In this document: positions 1 to 10,765 of the stretch, in pieces
Position numbering within the stretch: the stretch's first letter is position 1
How the letters are laid out: each line of letters starts with the position of its first letter
Origin: an uncultured Pelagibacteraceae bacterium
Lineage (GTDB): Bacteria; Pseudomonadota; Alphaproteobacteria; Pelagibacterales; Pelagibacteraceae
Length of the DNA stretch: 64,000 bases
Direction of reading: 5' to 3'
NCBI GenBank assembly: GCA_902570425.1
Contig: CACFYB010000004.1
Location: forward strand, 38,539-102,538
The notes under the pieces: generated by a model
Seen by the model: only the letters and a program-made list of their open reading frames with translations
What the model was told of the DNA's origin: nothing
The model's database searches: none
Program-made: the position numbers and the translations under genes

Positions 1-2
1 CT

Positions 3-1178
3 TCAGAAAATATAGTTTCCCAAGCTGTTTTAGAGGCACAAGGATCTGTTTTGACAAACAAATATGCAGAAGGTTACCCAGGAAAAAGATATTATAATGG
101 TTGTGAACATGTGGATGTTGCTGAACAATTAGCTTTAGAGAGAATTAAAAAATTATTTAATTGTAAATATGCAAATGTTCAACCTCATTCTGGAGCACAA
201 GCCAATGGTGCTGTATTTTTAGCTTTATTAAAACCAAATGATACATTTATGGGAATGAGCTTAAATTCAGGAGGACATATTACTCATGGTTTAAAGATAT
301 CAATGTCAGGCAAATGGTTTAATGCAATTAGCTATGATGTAGATATAAAATCAGAATTAATTGATTATGATAATGTTGAAAAACTTGCATTAGAACATAA
401 ACCAAAACTTATTATTGCTGGTGGAAGTGCTTACTCAAGAGTGATTAATTTTAAAAGATTTAGAGAAATTGCTGACAAAGTTGGAGCTTACTTAATGGTT
501 GATATGGCTCATTTCTCAGGATTAGTTGCAGGAAAGGGTTATCCTAATCCGTGTGATTATGCTCATGTAGTAACCTCAACAACTCATAAAGTTTTTAGAA
601 GTGCAAGAGGAGGAATAATTTTATCTAATGATGTTGAGCTAGGTAAAAAATTTGATACTGCCGTTTTTCCAGGTTATCAAGGCGGCCCTTTAATGCATAT
701 TATTGCAGCTAAAGCAGCTGGATTTTATGAAGCTTTAAAACCAGAATTCCAAACTTATATCAAAAATGTTTTAGCGAATGCAAAAATACTTGCTGAGACA
801 TTAAAGAACAATGGTTTTAAAATTTATTCTGGAGGAACAGACACACATCTAATGTTGGTAGATCTAAGACCATTTAATGTAAAAGGAAACTTGGCTTCAG
901 AGAGTTTATGTAGAGCAAATATAACATGTAATAAAAATGGAATTCCATTTGATACTGAAAGGCCTATGATTACTTCAGGAATTAGATTAGGCTCTCAAGC
1001 TGCAACGACCAGAGGATTTGGTCTCAAAGAATTTGAAAAAGTTGGAAATTTAATCACAAAAGTTATTAAAGGATTATCTAAAAATCCAGAGGACAATAGT
1101 AAAGTGGAAGATGAAGTAAGAAAAGAAGTTATAGATTTATGCTCTAATTTTCCAATTTACAAAAATTTGAATAAATGA
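3..1178 (+). CDS. glyA: serine hydroxymethyltransferase, 5' truncated by window edge
   Basis: Frame is open from the window start; PLP motif [33 protein letters not shown]; track start at 51 is an internal TTG. Confidence 0.95.
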   Translation, partial: SENIVSQAVLEAQGSVLTNKYAEGYPGKRYYNGCEHVDVAEQLALERIKKLFNCKYANVQPHSGAQANGAVFLALLKPNDTFMGMSLNSGGHITHGLKISMSGKWFNAISYDVDIKSELIDYDNVEKLALEHKPKLIIAGGSAYSRVINFKRFREIADKVGAYLMVDMAHFSGLVAGKGYPNPCDYAHVVTSTTHKVFRSARGGIILSNDVELGKKFDTAVFPGYQGGPLMHIIAAKAAGFYEALKPEFQTYIKNVLANAKILAETLKNNGFKIYSGGTDTHLMLVDLRPFNVKGNLASESLCRANITCNKNGIPFDTERPMITSGIRLGSQAATTRGFGLKEFEKVGNLITKVIKGLSKNPEDNSKVEDEVRKEVIDLCSNFPIYKNLNK

Positions 1179-1633
1179 TTTGCCCCTGCGAAAAAAAAGG
1201 CGAAACATCTGTTGTAGACTCACGTCCAACAGAGGATGGAACTGCTATTAGAAGAAGAAGACTTTGTAGTTGTGGTGCAAGATTCACCACTTTCGAAAGA
1301 ATTCAACACCGTGAAGTCATGGTAGTTAAAAAAAATGGTAGAAAATCTTCTTTTGATAGAGATAAATTGGCAAAATCCATTTATATTGCTTTAAAAAAAA
1401 GACCTTTAGATACAGAGACAGTAGAAAAATTTATCAGCAAAATTACAAGATCTTTAGAAGAACTTGGGCAAAATGAAATTTCAAGTAATACAATTGGGAC
1501 AATGGTTATGGAAGGTTTAAAAGAATTAGATCCAGTGGCGTATGTTAGATTTGCCTCTGTATACAGAAATTTTAGAGAAGAAAAAGATTTTGTACAATTT
1601 GTGGACAAATTAGATGTCTACAAAAAAAGATAA
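1175..1633 (+). CDS. nrdR: transcriptional repressor NrdR with atypical CxC zinc knuckles
   Basis: [27 protein letters not shown]-cone region; overlaps glyA stop. Confidence 0.93.
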   Translation: MICPCEKKGETSVVDSRPTEDGTAIRRRRLCSCGARFTTFERIQHREVMVVKKNGRKSSFDRDKLAKSIYIALKKRPLDTETVEKFISKITRSLEELGQNEISSNTIGTMVMEGLKELDPVAYVRFASVYRNFREEKDFVQFVDKLDVYKKR

Positions 1634-2720
1634 ATTTTCATTAAAAGATAAGAATTATATGAGGCTTGCTATAAATCTAGCAAGAACTCGACAAGGATTA
1701 ACAGGCGAAAATCCCTCTGTTGGATGTGTGATTGTTAAAAATGATAAAATCATATCAGTTGGTCAGACAGGTTATCTTGGGAGGCCTCATGCAGAATATA
1801 ATGCTATAAAAAATTCAGTTGAGGATATAAAAGGCTCCAAAATGTATGTCTCACTTGAACCATGTAATCATTATGGAAAAACACCTCCTTGTACAAATAT
1901 TATAATTAGAAGTGGTATCAGTGAAATTATTTATTCTTTAGAAGATATTGATAAAAAAGTGAGAGGTAAAAGTTATAAGATATTATCTAAAAGAAATATT
2001 AAAGTTAAACAAGGTCTTTTAAAAATTGAGTCTAAAAATTTATACGATTCATACAGAGTCAACAGGTTAGAAAAGATGCCCTATATTACAGCTAAAATTG
2101 CAGTTTCAAAAAATAAACTTATATACAGCAAGGGAACTAAAAGAATTACAGATTGGAACTCTGATAAGTTTACTCATTATTTACGTTTTAAAAATGACTC
2201 GATCTTAATTTCAAGTAAAACTTTAAATACAGACAATCCAAAGTTAAATTGTCGGTTGAAAGGATATGAAAATTTTTCACCAAAAAGAATAATTTTAGAT
2301 AAAAACTTAGAATCAAATCTAAATAGTTATGTTGTCAAGTCTAGTAAGAATAATAATACAATTATATTCTATAATTCAGGCAATAATAAAAAAATTGAAT
2401 TTCTTAAAAAAAAAAGAATTATTTTGATTAAGACGAATTTAAATAAAAGAAAATTATTTGATTTAAAGACAATTTTTAAGAAATTATTTAATATTGGAAT
2501 CAGAAATTTGTTAATTGAAGGCGGAGATAAAATTACAAAAAATCTTATCCAAAATAAGTTAGTTAATAAATTCTACCTTTTTAGAAGCCCAAAAATGATA
2601 TCAAAAAGTAAAAAATATCAATTTTTTTCATCATTTGATATTTTAAATAAAAAATATAAAACAAAATTTAGAATTAATAATAGACTAGGTAAAGACAATA
2701 TAACAGTTTATAAAAGATAA
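1614..2720 (+). CDS. ribD: bifunctional diaminohydroxyphosphoribosylaminopyrimidine deaminase / reductase
   Basis: HAEYNAI and [13 protein letters not shown] deaminase motifs; rib operon context. Confidence 0.93.
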   Translation: MSTKKDKFSLKDKNYMRLAINLARTRQGLTGENPSVGCVIVKNDKIISVGQTGYLGRPHAEYNAIKNSVEDIKGSKMYVSLEPCNHYGKTPPCTNIIIRSGISEIIYSLEDIDKKVRGKSYKILSKRNIKVKQGLLKIESKNLYDSYRVNRLEKMPYITAKIAVSKNKLIYSKGTKRITDWNSDKFTHYLRFKNDSILISSKTLNTDNPKLNCRLKGYENFSPKRIILDKNLESNLNSYVVKSSKNNNTIIFYNSGNNKKIEFLKKKRIILIKTNLNKRKLFDLKTIFKKLFNIGIRNLLIEGGDKITKNLIQNKLVNKFYLFRSPKMISKSKKYQFFSSFDILNKKYKTKFRINNRLGKDNITVYKR

Positions 2721-2721
2721 A

Positions 2722-3315
2722 ATGTTTAATGGAATTATATTCAATAAAGGCTTAATTACAAAAATATCTAAAAGATCAAAGGGTATTAATATTTTTATAA
2801 AATCTGATTTAAAATTAAGAAAGAAAGATATAGGTGTCTCTGTTGCATGTGATGGTGTATGCTTAACATTGATAACTATTCAAAATAAAATAATGGAATT
2901 TTATCTTTCCAACGAAACTGTTCAAAGATCAAAATTCAAATATCTACAAAAAAATGATTTAATTAATTTAGAGTTACCTCTTAGATATGGTCAAAAAATT
3001 TCAGGCCATATATGTCAGGGACATGTAGATACAACTGGTAAAGTTTTAGGTATAAAAAAAATTGATAAATCTTATCTTTTTGATTTTGACGTAAAACCAA
3101 AGGAAAAAAAATATTTGATTGAAAAAGCCTCAATTTGTATCAATGGAATTTCTTTAACTATTTCAAAGATTTCTAAAAAAGGTTTTCAAATCTGGGTAAT
3201 ACCCCATACTTTTAAATTGACAAATTTATCAAAAGTAAAAAAAGGAAGTCTTGTAAATATTGAAATAGATATTCTCTCTAAATATGTAAAAAATTTTTTT
3301 CATGGCAAAAAATAA
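2722..3315 (+). CDS. ribE: riboflavin synthase alpha subunit
   Basis: MFNGII start, SVACDGVCLTL, GHICQGHVDTTG, SICINGISLTI duplicated lumazine-binding repeats. Confidence 0.93.
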   Translation: MFNGIIFNKGLITKISKRSKGINIFIKSDLKLRKKDIGVSVACDGVCLTLITIQNKIMEFYLSNETVQRSKFKYLQKNDLINLELPLRYGQKISGHICQGHVDTTGKVLGIKKIDKSYLFDFDVKPKEKKYLIEKASICINGISLTISKISKKGFQIWVIPHTFKLTNLSKVKKGSLVNIEIDILSKYVKNFFHGKK

Positions 3316-4402
3316 TTATTCAACAATCGAAAATATAATTAATATTGCCAAAAAAGGTGGAATGTTCATATTAGTTGATGATGAGAAAAGAGAAAACGAG
3401 GGTGATCTTGTGATTTCAACATCAGACACTACAGCTAAAAATATAAACTTCATGGCAAAATATGGCAGAGGTTTAATTTGCTTAGCACTTGACAGCTTAC
3501 AAGCCAAAAAATTAAATTTATCTTTGATGTCTCCTGTTAATCAATCAAGAAATAAAACAGCATTTACAATCTCAATTGAAGCAAAAAAAGGAATAACAAC
3601 AGGAATTTCAGCTAAAGATAGAGCACGAACAATTAAAATTGCGTCAAAAAAAAATGTAAATAAAAAAGATATTGTTTCTCCAGGTCATGTATTTCCCATT
3701 ATAGCTAAAGATGGAGGTGTACTTGTAAGAGCAGGACACACAGAAGCTTCTGTTGATATTTCAAAAATTGCAAAAAAAAATAATTCAGCCGTAATTTGTG
3801 AAATTATGAACGAGGATGGAACAATGGCTAAAGGACAAAATTTACTTAATTTTGCAAAAAAGCACAATTTAAAAATTGGTAAAATTGAAGATTTGATTTC
3901 TTATAGATTAAAAAAAGAAAAATTAATTAGATTAAAAAAGACTTCTGACATAAATGTAAAAAACCAAAAATTTAAGATTAAGATTTATGAAAATTTACTA
4001 GATGGTTCGGAACACTTTGCATTAATCAAGGGTTCTATCAAAAAAGGATCAATACCAAGAGTGAGAGTTATATCATCAAACGTTGTACATAACTATTTGA
4101 TAAATCAAAAATTACCAAATTCTTTTAATAAAACTTTAAATTATTTTAAAAATTATACTAATTGTGTTCTAGTTTTTATCAAAGATACCAATTTGGATTC
4201 TGTTACTCAAACTCTTAAAGTTTATAAAAATAAAACAAAAAATAAACATGGAAATAATAAACAAATAAGAAATTATGGTATAGGAGCCCAGATTATTAAG
4301 GATTTAAAAATAAAGAAAATGATTTTAATAACAAAATCACCAAAAAAAGTTATTGGATTAGAGGGTTATGATATAAAGATAACTAGACAGGAATTAATTT
4401 AA
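3302..4402 (+). CDS. ribB: 3,4-dihydroxy-2-butanone 4-phosphate synthase fused to degenerate GTP cyclohydrolase II-like domain (RibBX type)
   Basis: FILVDDEKRENEGDL, GHVFPIIAKDGGVLVRAGHTEASVD; C-terminal domain lacks [10 protein letters not shown] / CDC motifs. Confidence 0.9.
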   Translation: MAKNNYSTIENIINIAKKGGMFILVDDEKRENEGDLVISTSDTTAKNINFMAKYGRGLICLALDSLQAKKLNLSLMSPVNQSRNKTAFTISIEAKKGITTGISAKDRARTIKIASKKNVNKKDIVSPGHVFPIIAKDGGVLVRAGHTEASVDISKIAKKNNSAVICEIMNEDGTMAKGQNLLNFAKKHNLKIGKIEDLISYRLKKEKLIRLKKTSDINVKNQKFKIKIYENLLDGSEHFALIKGSIKKGSIPRVRVISSNVVHNYLINQKLPNSFNKTLNYFKNYTNCVLVFIKDTNLDSVTQTLKVYKNKTKNKHGNNKQIRNYGIGAQIIKDLKIKKMILITKSPKKVIGLEGYDIKITRQELI

Positions 4403-4791
4403 TGAAAAAAAAAATTTTAATAGTAAATGCAAACTATTACAATGATATTTCTACAGGTTTGTTATCAAGTGCAAAAAGATTAATACCTAAAAATTTCGTT
4501 TATAAAATTATAAATGTTCCAGGTGTTTTTGAAATACCTGTTACTATTTCAAAAAATATAAAAAAATTCGATGCTTTTATAAGTCTTGGCTGCGTAATAA
4601 AAGGTGAAACACCTCACTTCGATTTCATATCAAAAGCATCAACAGAAGCTATTATGAATTTAGCTGTTAATTCAAAGAAACCAATAGGAAATGGAATTAT
4701 TACTTGCCTAAATTTGAAACAGGCTAAAGCAAGAAAAAAAAAGGGTGCTGAAGCTGTAATGGCCGTGTTGTCTGTTTTATCTCAAAAATGA
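4402..4791 (+). CDS. ribH: 6,7-dimethyl-8-ribityllumazine synthase
   Basis: VPGVFEIPV, GCVIKGETPHFDFI, operon context. Confidence 0.95.
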   Translation: MKKKILIVNANYYNDISTGLLSSAKRLIPKNFVYKIINVPGVFEIPVTISKNIKKFDAFISLGCVIKGETPHFDFISKASTEAIMNLAVNSKKPIGNGIITCLNLKQAKARKKKGAEAVMAVLSVLSQK

Positions 4792-5192
4792 AAACTTCCT
4801 TTAGTCCAAAAAACAATCCAAGAGTAATAATTATTCAAAAATTATATGGAAAATTTATCAATAATGAAGAAAAAATTGATTATCCTAAACATAGATTTAA
4901 AAAATTTATCAAAGATATAGTATCAGGTACAATTGAGAGAAATGAAATACTAATTGAAGAATTAAATAAAAATTTAGGAGATGAATTTAATTTTAAAAAT
5001 TTAGACAAATTATTCCAAATCATATTGAAATCTGCTACATACGAAATTTTGTATAAGCCGAATATTTCAATAAATATAATTATTAAAGAATATCTTAACG
5101 CTTCTAATTTTTTTATAGATAATTCTCAAACAAAATATTTAAATGCTTTATTAGACAATATTGCAAAGAAAATAAGACTATCAAATGCATGA
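4788..5192 (+). CDS. nusB: transcription antitermination protein NusB
   Basis: Position after ribH, size, C-terminal NusB-like helices. Confidence 0.8.
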   Translation: MKTSFSPKNNPRVIIIQKLYGKFINNEEKIDYPKHRFKKFIKDIVSGTIERNEILIEELNKNLGDEFNFKNLDKLFQIILKSATYEILYKPNISINIIIKEYLNASNFFIDNSQTKYLNALLDNIAKKIRLSNA

Positions 5193-6144
5193 GTTTGAAA
5201 TAATAAAAAGATATTTTTCAAAGTTATCTTTAAATAATCAAGGCTCTTTAAATTTAAATGATGATGTTTTTTTTGAAAAGTCTCAAAAACTAGTTGTATC
5301 TATAGATACATATGTAGAAGGTACTCATTTTATAAATTTTAAAAATCCAGAACTAGTAATAAAAAAAATTTTAAGATCGTCAATATCTGACTTAATTTGT
5401 AAAGGTGTAAATCCTAAATATTATTTCATTTCAGGTTCAGGTAATAAAAAAAAATTTTCAAAAAAAAATATTAGAAAAATTTCAAAATCTCTTCATCAAG
5501 AGCAAAAAAAATTTTCGATCTTTCTTTGCGGTGGTGATACAGTTTTTTCAAATAAATTAAGTTTTACTATAGCTTCCATAGGCTTCTCAAAAAAAATTAT
5601 TTTTAGAAATAAAGCTAAACTAAATGACGATATTTATGTGACTGGTAATTTAGGAGATAGCTTTATTGGTTTAAGGTTTTTGAAAAAAAGAATAAAATTA
5701 AATAAAAATTATAGCGATTATTTTAAAAAAAAATATTTTACTCCAAGTCTTAATTTAAATTTAGCGAAAAAATTATTTTTGTTTGCAAATACTTCTATTG
5801 ATATTTCTGATGGTTTAATCTCCGATTTAGAAAAATTAATTAACAACCAAAAACTTTCATATAAAATTAGTTTAAAAGAAATACCAATTTCAAGTAAACT
5901 TCAAAGTTTGGTTAATCAAAAAAAAATAAAAAAAATTTCTTGCGTTTCTAATGGTGATGATTATCAAATACTTTTCACTGCTTCTCAATCAAAGTCTAGA
6001 ATCATCTCTAGAATAAGTAAAACTTTGGGTATAAAAATTTCAAAAATAGGAAAAATTTGCAAACACTATCAAAAATCTCAAATTATTGATGAAAAAGGTG
6101 ACCAAATTGGACTTAAAAATAAAGGTTATTTTCATAATTTTTAA
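5185..6144 (+). CDS. thiL: thiamine-monophosphate kinase
   Basis: NDDVFF, SDLICKGVNP, GGDTV, DISDGLISDL motifs; follows nusB. Confidence 0.9.
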   Translation: MHEFEIIKRYFSKLSLNNQGSLNLNDDVFFEKSQKLVVSIDTYVEGTHFINFKNPELVIKKILRSSISDLICKGVNPKYYFISGSGNKKKFSKKNIRKISKSLHQEQKKFSIFLCGGDTVFSNKLSFTIASIGFSKKIIFRNKAKLNDDIYVTGNLGDSFIGLRFLKKRIKLNKNYSDYFKKKYFTPSLNLNLAKKLFLFANTSIDISDGLISDLEKLINNQKLSYKISLKEIPISSKLQSLVNQKKIKKISCVSNGDDYQILFTASQSKSRIISRISKTLGIKISKIGKICKHYQKSQIIDEKGDQIGLKNKGYFHNF

Positions 6145-6225
6145 AAGTTAATCATTGCCTTTTATATCTTTTTTTGTATTGTCCGGATTTTAAAACTAAC
6201 ATGCAACAACTTAATTAAGGTTTAT

Positions 6226-8331
6226 ATGAATACTACCATTGAAACGATTCTTTTATATACTATTTTAGCTGGTCTACTCTCCATAGTTTATGGATACTTT
6301 ACAGGTAAAAATATTCTAAACTTAAGTGCTGGAAACTCAAAAATGCAAGATATTGCTTCAGCAATTCAAATTGGTGCTAAAGCTTATTTAGCTAGACAAT
6401 ATAAGACTATAGCAATTGTTGGAGTTGCTGTTTTAATTATTGTAAGTGTTGCTTTTAGTCCGCTTGTCGGGTTGGGCTATCTAATAGGTGCAGCATTGTC
6501 TGGTATTGCTGGTTATGTTGGAATGTTAGTTTCGGTTCAAGCAAATGTAAGAACAGCTGAAGCTTCTAGAAAAGGTTTAGCTAGTGGTCTTTCAGTTGCT
6601 TTTAAATCTGGAGCAGTCACTGGGATGTTGGTTGCCGGTCTAGCTTTGTTGTCAATCTCTGTTTACTATTATTTATTATTAAAATTTAATATAGACGAAA
6701 GAGAAATTGTTAATGCATTAGTTGCATTGGGATTTGGAGCTTCTTTAATTTCCATTTTTGCTAGATTAGGTGGTGGTATTTTCACAAAAGGTGCTGATGT
6801 AGGAGCTGATTTAGTTGGTAAAGTAGAAGCAGGAATACCAGAAGACGATCCAAGAAATCCTGCAGTTATTGCAGATAATGTTGGTGATAATGTTGGTGAT
6901 TGTGCAGGTATGGCGGCAGATTTATTCGAAACTTACGCAGTTACAATTGTTGCAACAATGGTCTTAGCTTCAATTTTTTTTCCTGGTGATATGTCTATGA
7001 TGATATATCCTTTAACTATTGGTGGTGCATGTATATTAACATCAATAATAGGTACATTTTTTGTTAAATTGGGCAAAAGTAAAAATGTTATGGGAGCTTT
7101 ATATAAAGGCTTTGTTGTGTCAGCTATTGCTTCTCTTGGAATTTTATATCCTGTTACCGATTTTGTATTAGGTTTAGAAAAGTCTTATAACTTAAATGAT
7201 AAATTATTTTCTGGACTTAGTTTATATTATTGTGGTGTTATTGGTTTAATTATAACTGGTTTATTAATTTGGGTTACCGAATATTATACTGGTACAAATT
7301 ATCGACCAGTTAAAAGTGTTGCAAGTTCATCAACCACAGGACATGGCACTAATGTGATACAAGGTCTAGCTATTTCATTGGAAGCTACAGCAATTCCAGC
7401 ATTAATTATTGTAGCAGGAATTTTATTAACAAATCATATCGCTGGACTTTATGGGATTGCTATCGCTGTTACAACAATGTTAGCATTAGCTGGTATGGTT
7501 GTTGCTCTAGATGCTTATGGGCCAGTGACAGATAATGCAGGTGGAATCGCAGAAATGTCGAAGTTACCTAATAATGTTAGAAAAACAACAGATGCACTTG
7601 ATGCTGTTGGAAATACCACTAAAGCAGTTACAAAAGGTTATGCTATTGGTTCGGCTGGACTTGGTGCACTAGTCTTATTTGCGGCATACACTGAAGATAT
7701 TAAACATTTTTCAAAAGTTGCTGGCTCAAAATTAGAGGGAATAGTAGTAACTTTTGATTTATCTAATCCTTATGTGGTTGTTGGACTTTTAATTGGAGGA
7801 ATGCTTCCGTATCTTTTTGGTTCAATGGGTATGCAGGCTGTTGGAAGAGCAGGTGGTGCAGTCGTGATTGAAGTAAGAAGACAATTTAAAAAATATCCAG
7901 GTATAATGAAGAAAAAACAAAAACCGGATTATGCTAAATTAGTTGATCTTTTGACTGTAGCGGCAATTAAAGAAATGATAATACCTTCTATGCTTCCAGT
8001 TTTGTCTCCAATAATTTTATATTTTGTTATTTTCGCAATTGGTGGTCAGGTTGCTGCTTTAGCATCGGTGGGTGCAATGTTGCTTGGAGTAATCATTACA
8101 GGTTTATTTGTAGCTGTATCAATGACAGCAGGAGGCGGTGCATGGGACAATGCAAAGAAATATATTGAAGATGGCAATCATGGTGGTAAAGGATCAGAGG
8201 CTCACAAGGCTGCTGTAACAGGAGACACTGTGGGTGATCCCTATAAGGATACTGCAGGTCCTGCTGTGAATCCTATGATTAAAATCACTAATATAGTAGC
8301 ATTATTACTTTTAGCAGTTATCGCTGGTTAA
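6226..8331 (+). CDS. hppA: membrane-bound proton-translocating pyrophosphatase, K+-independent type
   Basis: Long polytopic protein; [51 protein letters not shown]. Confidence 0.97.
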   Translation: MNTTIETILLYTILAGLLSIVYGYFTGKNILNLSAGNSKMQDIASAIQIGAKAYLARQYKTIAIVGVAVLIIVSVAFSPLVGLGYLIGAALSGIAGYVGMLVSVQANVRTAEASRKGLASGLSVAFKSGAVTGMLVAGLALLSISVYYYLLLKFNIDEREIVNALVALGFGASLISIFARLGGGIFTKGADVGADLVGKVEAGIPEDDPRNPAVIADNVGDNVGDCAGMAADLFETYAVTIVATMVLASIFFPGDMSMMIYPLTIGGACILTSIIGTFFVKLGKSKNVMGALYKGFVVSAIASLGILYPVTDFVLGLEKSYNLNDKLFSGLSLYYCGVIGLIITGLLIWVTEYYTGTNYRPVKSVASSSTTGHGTNVIQGLAISLEATAIPALIIVAGILLTNHIAGLYGIAIAVTTMLALAGMVVALDAYGPVTDNAGGIAEMSKLPNNVRKTTDALDAVGNTTKAVTKGYAIGSAGLGALVLFAAYTEDIKHFSKVAGSKLEGIVVTFDLSNPYVVVGLLIGGMLPYLFGSMGMQAVGRAGGAVVIEVRRQFKKYPGIMKKKQKPDYAKLVDLLTVAAIKEMIIPSMLPVLSPIILYFVIFAIGGQVAALASVGAMLLGVIITGLFVAVSMTAGGGAWDNAKKYIEDGNHGGKGSEAHKAAVTGDTVGDPYKDTAGPAVNPMIKITNIVALLLLAVIAG

Positions 8332-8803
8332 TTTCCCTTCTTTTTTTGGCCCTCTGTCCAAGAGGGTCATTAATTTTTTGTCTCATGCTTGACATAAAAT
8401 CATAGATAAATGAATTTCTTTTTATACCAGACTCTGTTGTTGCTTCTACAATTTTTACATTTTTCATATCATCAATGTTATAGAAATCTTTTTTTTTTAA
8501 AATACCGTAGTTATCAATCTCTAATACAAGAACATCATTTTTAAAAATTTTCATTTGACCTAAATTTTTTAACTCAGATTGTGTCTGGCGTCTTTCAATA
8601 TAAATCCAAACGTCATTATCAAACTTACTTGTAGTTGATGGTTTTCCTAATATTTTAGTTATGTCATTTTTATTAGATTTATCAACTATAAGTATTTTTT
8701 GTTTTTTTTCTAAAAAGGGTACGCCATGATGTTTAACAACTTTATTAAATTTACAATTTGACGCTATTAATGAAATTAAAATTATATATAATATTTTGTA
8801 CAT
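8318..8803 (-). CDS. bamE: BamE/SmpA/OmlA-family outer membrane assembly lipoprotein
   Basis: Lipobox [31 protein letters not shown]. Confidence 0.82.
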   Translation of the reverse strand: MYKILYIILISLIASNCKFNKVVKHHGVPFLEKKQKILIVDKSNKNDITKILGKPSTTSKFDNDVWIYIERRQTQSELKNLGQMKIFKNDVLVLEIDNYGILKKKDFYNIDDMKNVKIVEATTESGIKRNSFIYDFMSSMRQKINDPLGQRAKKRREINQR

Positions 8804-9269
8804 GAGTAATAAGTATATTTATATTTACAATAATTTAATCAATTACACTAGAAATAAAGATCTATATTTATCTTTAAATCGCAAAGATAATTTTTCTGAT
8901 AGATTAACGATATTTTTATTACATTTTGCTTTTTTTCTAAAGAATTTCAAAAATAAAGATAACAAAGAGCTATTACAAGATATATATGATTTTATATTTA
9001 GACAATTAGAATTGAGCGTGCGTGAAATTGGTTATGGTGATCAATCTATAAATAAAAAAATGAAAGATTATATAAACCTTTTTCATTCAATGGTTTCCGA
9101 AATTCATTTTTGGAATGATCTTGAAAAAACAAAAAAGATTGAAAAGTTAAGTCTTTTTTTACATGATTTTGATAAAATAGAGAAATTCGTTGATTATTTT
9201 GAGGATTTTAACATTAATTTATCAAAAAAAAATTTGAATTCTTTTTTAAAAGGTGTAAGTAAAAGTTAA
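8802..9269 (+). CDS. ubiquinol-cytochrome c chaperone (CBP3-like) family protein
   Basis: [14 protein letters not shown] and [22 protein letters not shown] resemble the family; conserved alphaproteobacterial context; ATG at 8802 preferred over TTG at 8796. Confidence 0.7.
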   Translation: MSNKYIYIYNNLINYTRNKDLYLSLNRKDNFSDRLTIFLLHFAFFLKNFKNKDNKELLQDIYDFIFRQLELSVREIGYGDQSINKKMKDYINLFHSMVSEIHFWNDLEKTKKIEKLSLFLHDFDKIEKFVDYFEDFNINLSKKNLNSFLKGVSKS

Positions 9270-9271
9270 TT

Positions 9272-9454
9272 ATGGCAGTACCAAAACGAAAACAAACACC
9301 ATCTAGAACTGGAATGAGAAGATCTCAAAATATGAAGTTCTCTTCAAAGAATGTTATTGAGGATAAAAAATCGGGTGAATATAGATTATCCCATCATCTT
9401 GATTTAAAAACTGGTATGTATAAAGGTCGTCAGGTTTTAGATCCAAAAGAATAA
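9272..9454 (+). CDS. rpmF: 50S ribosomal protein L32
   Basis: [20 protein letters not shown]. Confidence 0.95.
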   Translation: MAVPKRKQTPSRTGMRRSQNMKFSSKNVIEDKKSGEYRLSHHLDLKTGMYKGRQVLDPKE

Positions 9455-9464
9455 TAATTTATAA

Positions 9465-10466
9465 ATGTCAGATTTAGTTAAAATTGCAGTAGATGCAATG
9501 GGAGGTGACAATTCTCCTAAGAAGATCGTTGATGGAATCATTCATCAACATAATTCTAATAAAAATAATTTTTATATTATTTTTGGAAATGAATCAGAAA
9601 TTAAGAAACATTTAAAAGATAAACTTGATCATAATTTTTTTAAAATTATTCATACTGAAAATTTAGTAAAAAGCACTGATAGTCCACTAGAAGCAGCAAA
9701 AAGAGGAAAAGATACTAGTATGTGGTTAGCTATCGATAGTGTAAAAAAAAAAGAGTCAGATATAGTTATTTCTGCTGGTAATACAGGTGCATTATTAGTC
9801 ATTGCTAAATTAAATCTTAAAATGATTGAAAATATAGATAAACCTGCACTATCCGCTTTATGGCCTAATAAAAATGGCATGAGTGTTGTTTTAGATCTCG
9901 GAGCAAACATTGAGTGTAGTGCTAAAAATTTAGTAGATTTCTCAATAATGGGTTCCTCACTCTATAAGTCTTTGTATCCAAAAGAAAAACCTCAAATAGC
10001 ATTGTTAAATATTGGTTCAGAAGAATTTAAAGGAAATGAAATTATAAAAGAAACATATCAAATTTTAAATAAAAAAAAATCTGATGATTTTGATTTCAAA
10101 GGATATATAGAGGGAAATGAATTGATGAATGGTGATGTTAATGTCATAATTTCAGATGGATTTACAGGAAATGTTGCGTTGAAGACTGCCGAAGGAACAG
10201 CAAATTTTATTACTAGCGAACTTAAAAATGCATTGACTGGAAATTTTATAGGTAAATTTTCATCATTATTAAATTTTATTAATCTAAATAAATTCAAAAA
10301 AAGACTTGATCCAAGATTGTATAATGGAGCCATCTTCATTGGATTAGACTCTCCTGTTGTTAAAAGTCATGGTGGAACTGATTTTATTGGTTTTTCAAAT
10401 TCTTTAAGTGTTTGTAATAGAATTGTAAAAGGAAATTTGATAAGTAAGATAAAGAAAAATATTTAA
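9465..10466 (+). CDS. plsX: phosphate acyltransferase PlsX
   Basis: IAVDAMGGDNSPKKIVDG; SAGNTGALL; DGFTGNVALK. Confidence 0.95.
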   Translation: MSDLVKIAVDAMGGDNSPKKIVDGIIHQHNSNKNNFYIIFGNESEIKKHLKDKLDHNFFKIIHTENLVKSTDSPLEAAKRGKDTSMWLAIDSVKKKESDIVISAGNTGALLVIAKLNLKMIENIDKPALSALWPNKNGMSVVLDLGANIECSAKNLVDFSIMGSSLYKSLYPKEKPQIALLNIGSEEFKGNEIIKETYQILNKKKSDDFDFKGYIEGNELMNGDVNVIISDGFTGNVALKTAEGTANFITSELKNALTGNFIGKFSSLLNFINLNKFKKRLDPRLYNGAIFIGLDSPVVKSHGGTDFIGFSNSLSVCNRIVKGNLISKIKKNI

Positions 10467-10468
10467 AA

Positions 10469-10765
10469 ATGAGAATTAATTTAACTAAAAAAGATTTAGT
10501 TAATTCAATTTATATGAAAATAGGATTTTCAAAACAAATTTCAGAAAATCTTGTTGAAGATTTTCTTTCTTTAATATTGATTAATTTAAAGAAGGAAAAA
10601 AAAATTAAAATTTCAAAATTTGGTACTTTTATATTAAGATCTAAAAAGCAAAGAATTGGGCGTAATCCTAAAACAAAAGAATCAAAAATAATTTCTAGTA
10701 GAAATGTTGTCTCATTTAAACCATCTAAATATTTTAAAGAATATATAAATTTAAAAAATGATTAA
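10469..10765 (+). CDS. ihfA: integration host factor alpha / HU-family DNA-binding protein
   Basis: KISKFGTFILRSKKQRIGRNPKTKE; downstream of plsX. Confidence 0.85.
   Translation: MRINLTKKDLVNSIYMKIGFSKQISENLVEDFLSLILINLKKEKKIKISKFGTFILRSKKQRIGRNPKTKESKIISSRNVVSFKPSKYFKEYINLKND

Noticed and set aside
1381-1608. Antisense ORF of 75 aa inside nrdR, and similar antisense ORFs in the track (e.g. 3316-3507, 9650-9910, 13551-13826, 31233-31592, 35663-35980, 47077-47310, 53314-53796)
   Set aside because: They lie wholly opposite strongly supported genes and their composition is that expected from antisense reading of conserved codons; no independent domain signature.
5440-5510. Long poly-A runs as possible frameshift sites or assembly errors (thiL and elsewhere)
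   Set aside because: Reading frames continue with recognisable motifs on both sides; poly-A runs are typical of Lys/Asn-rich proteins in this AT-rich genome.
6145-6225. Possible riboswitch or RNA leader between thiL and hppA
   Set aside because: Short AT-rich spacer without a recognisable conserved motif or strong stem.
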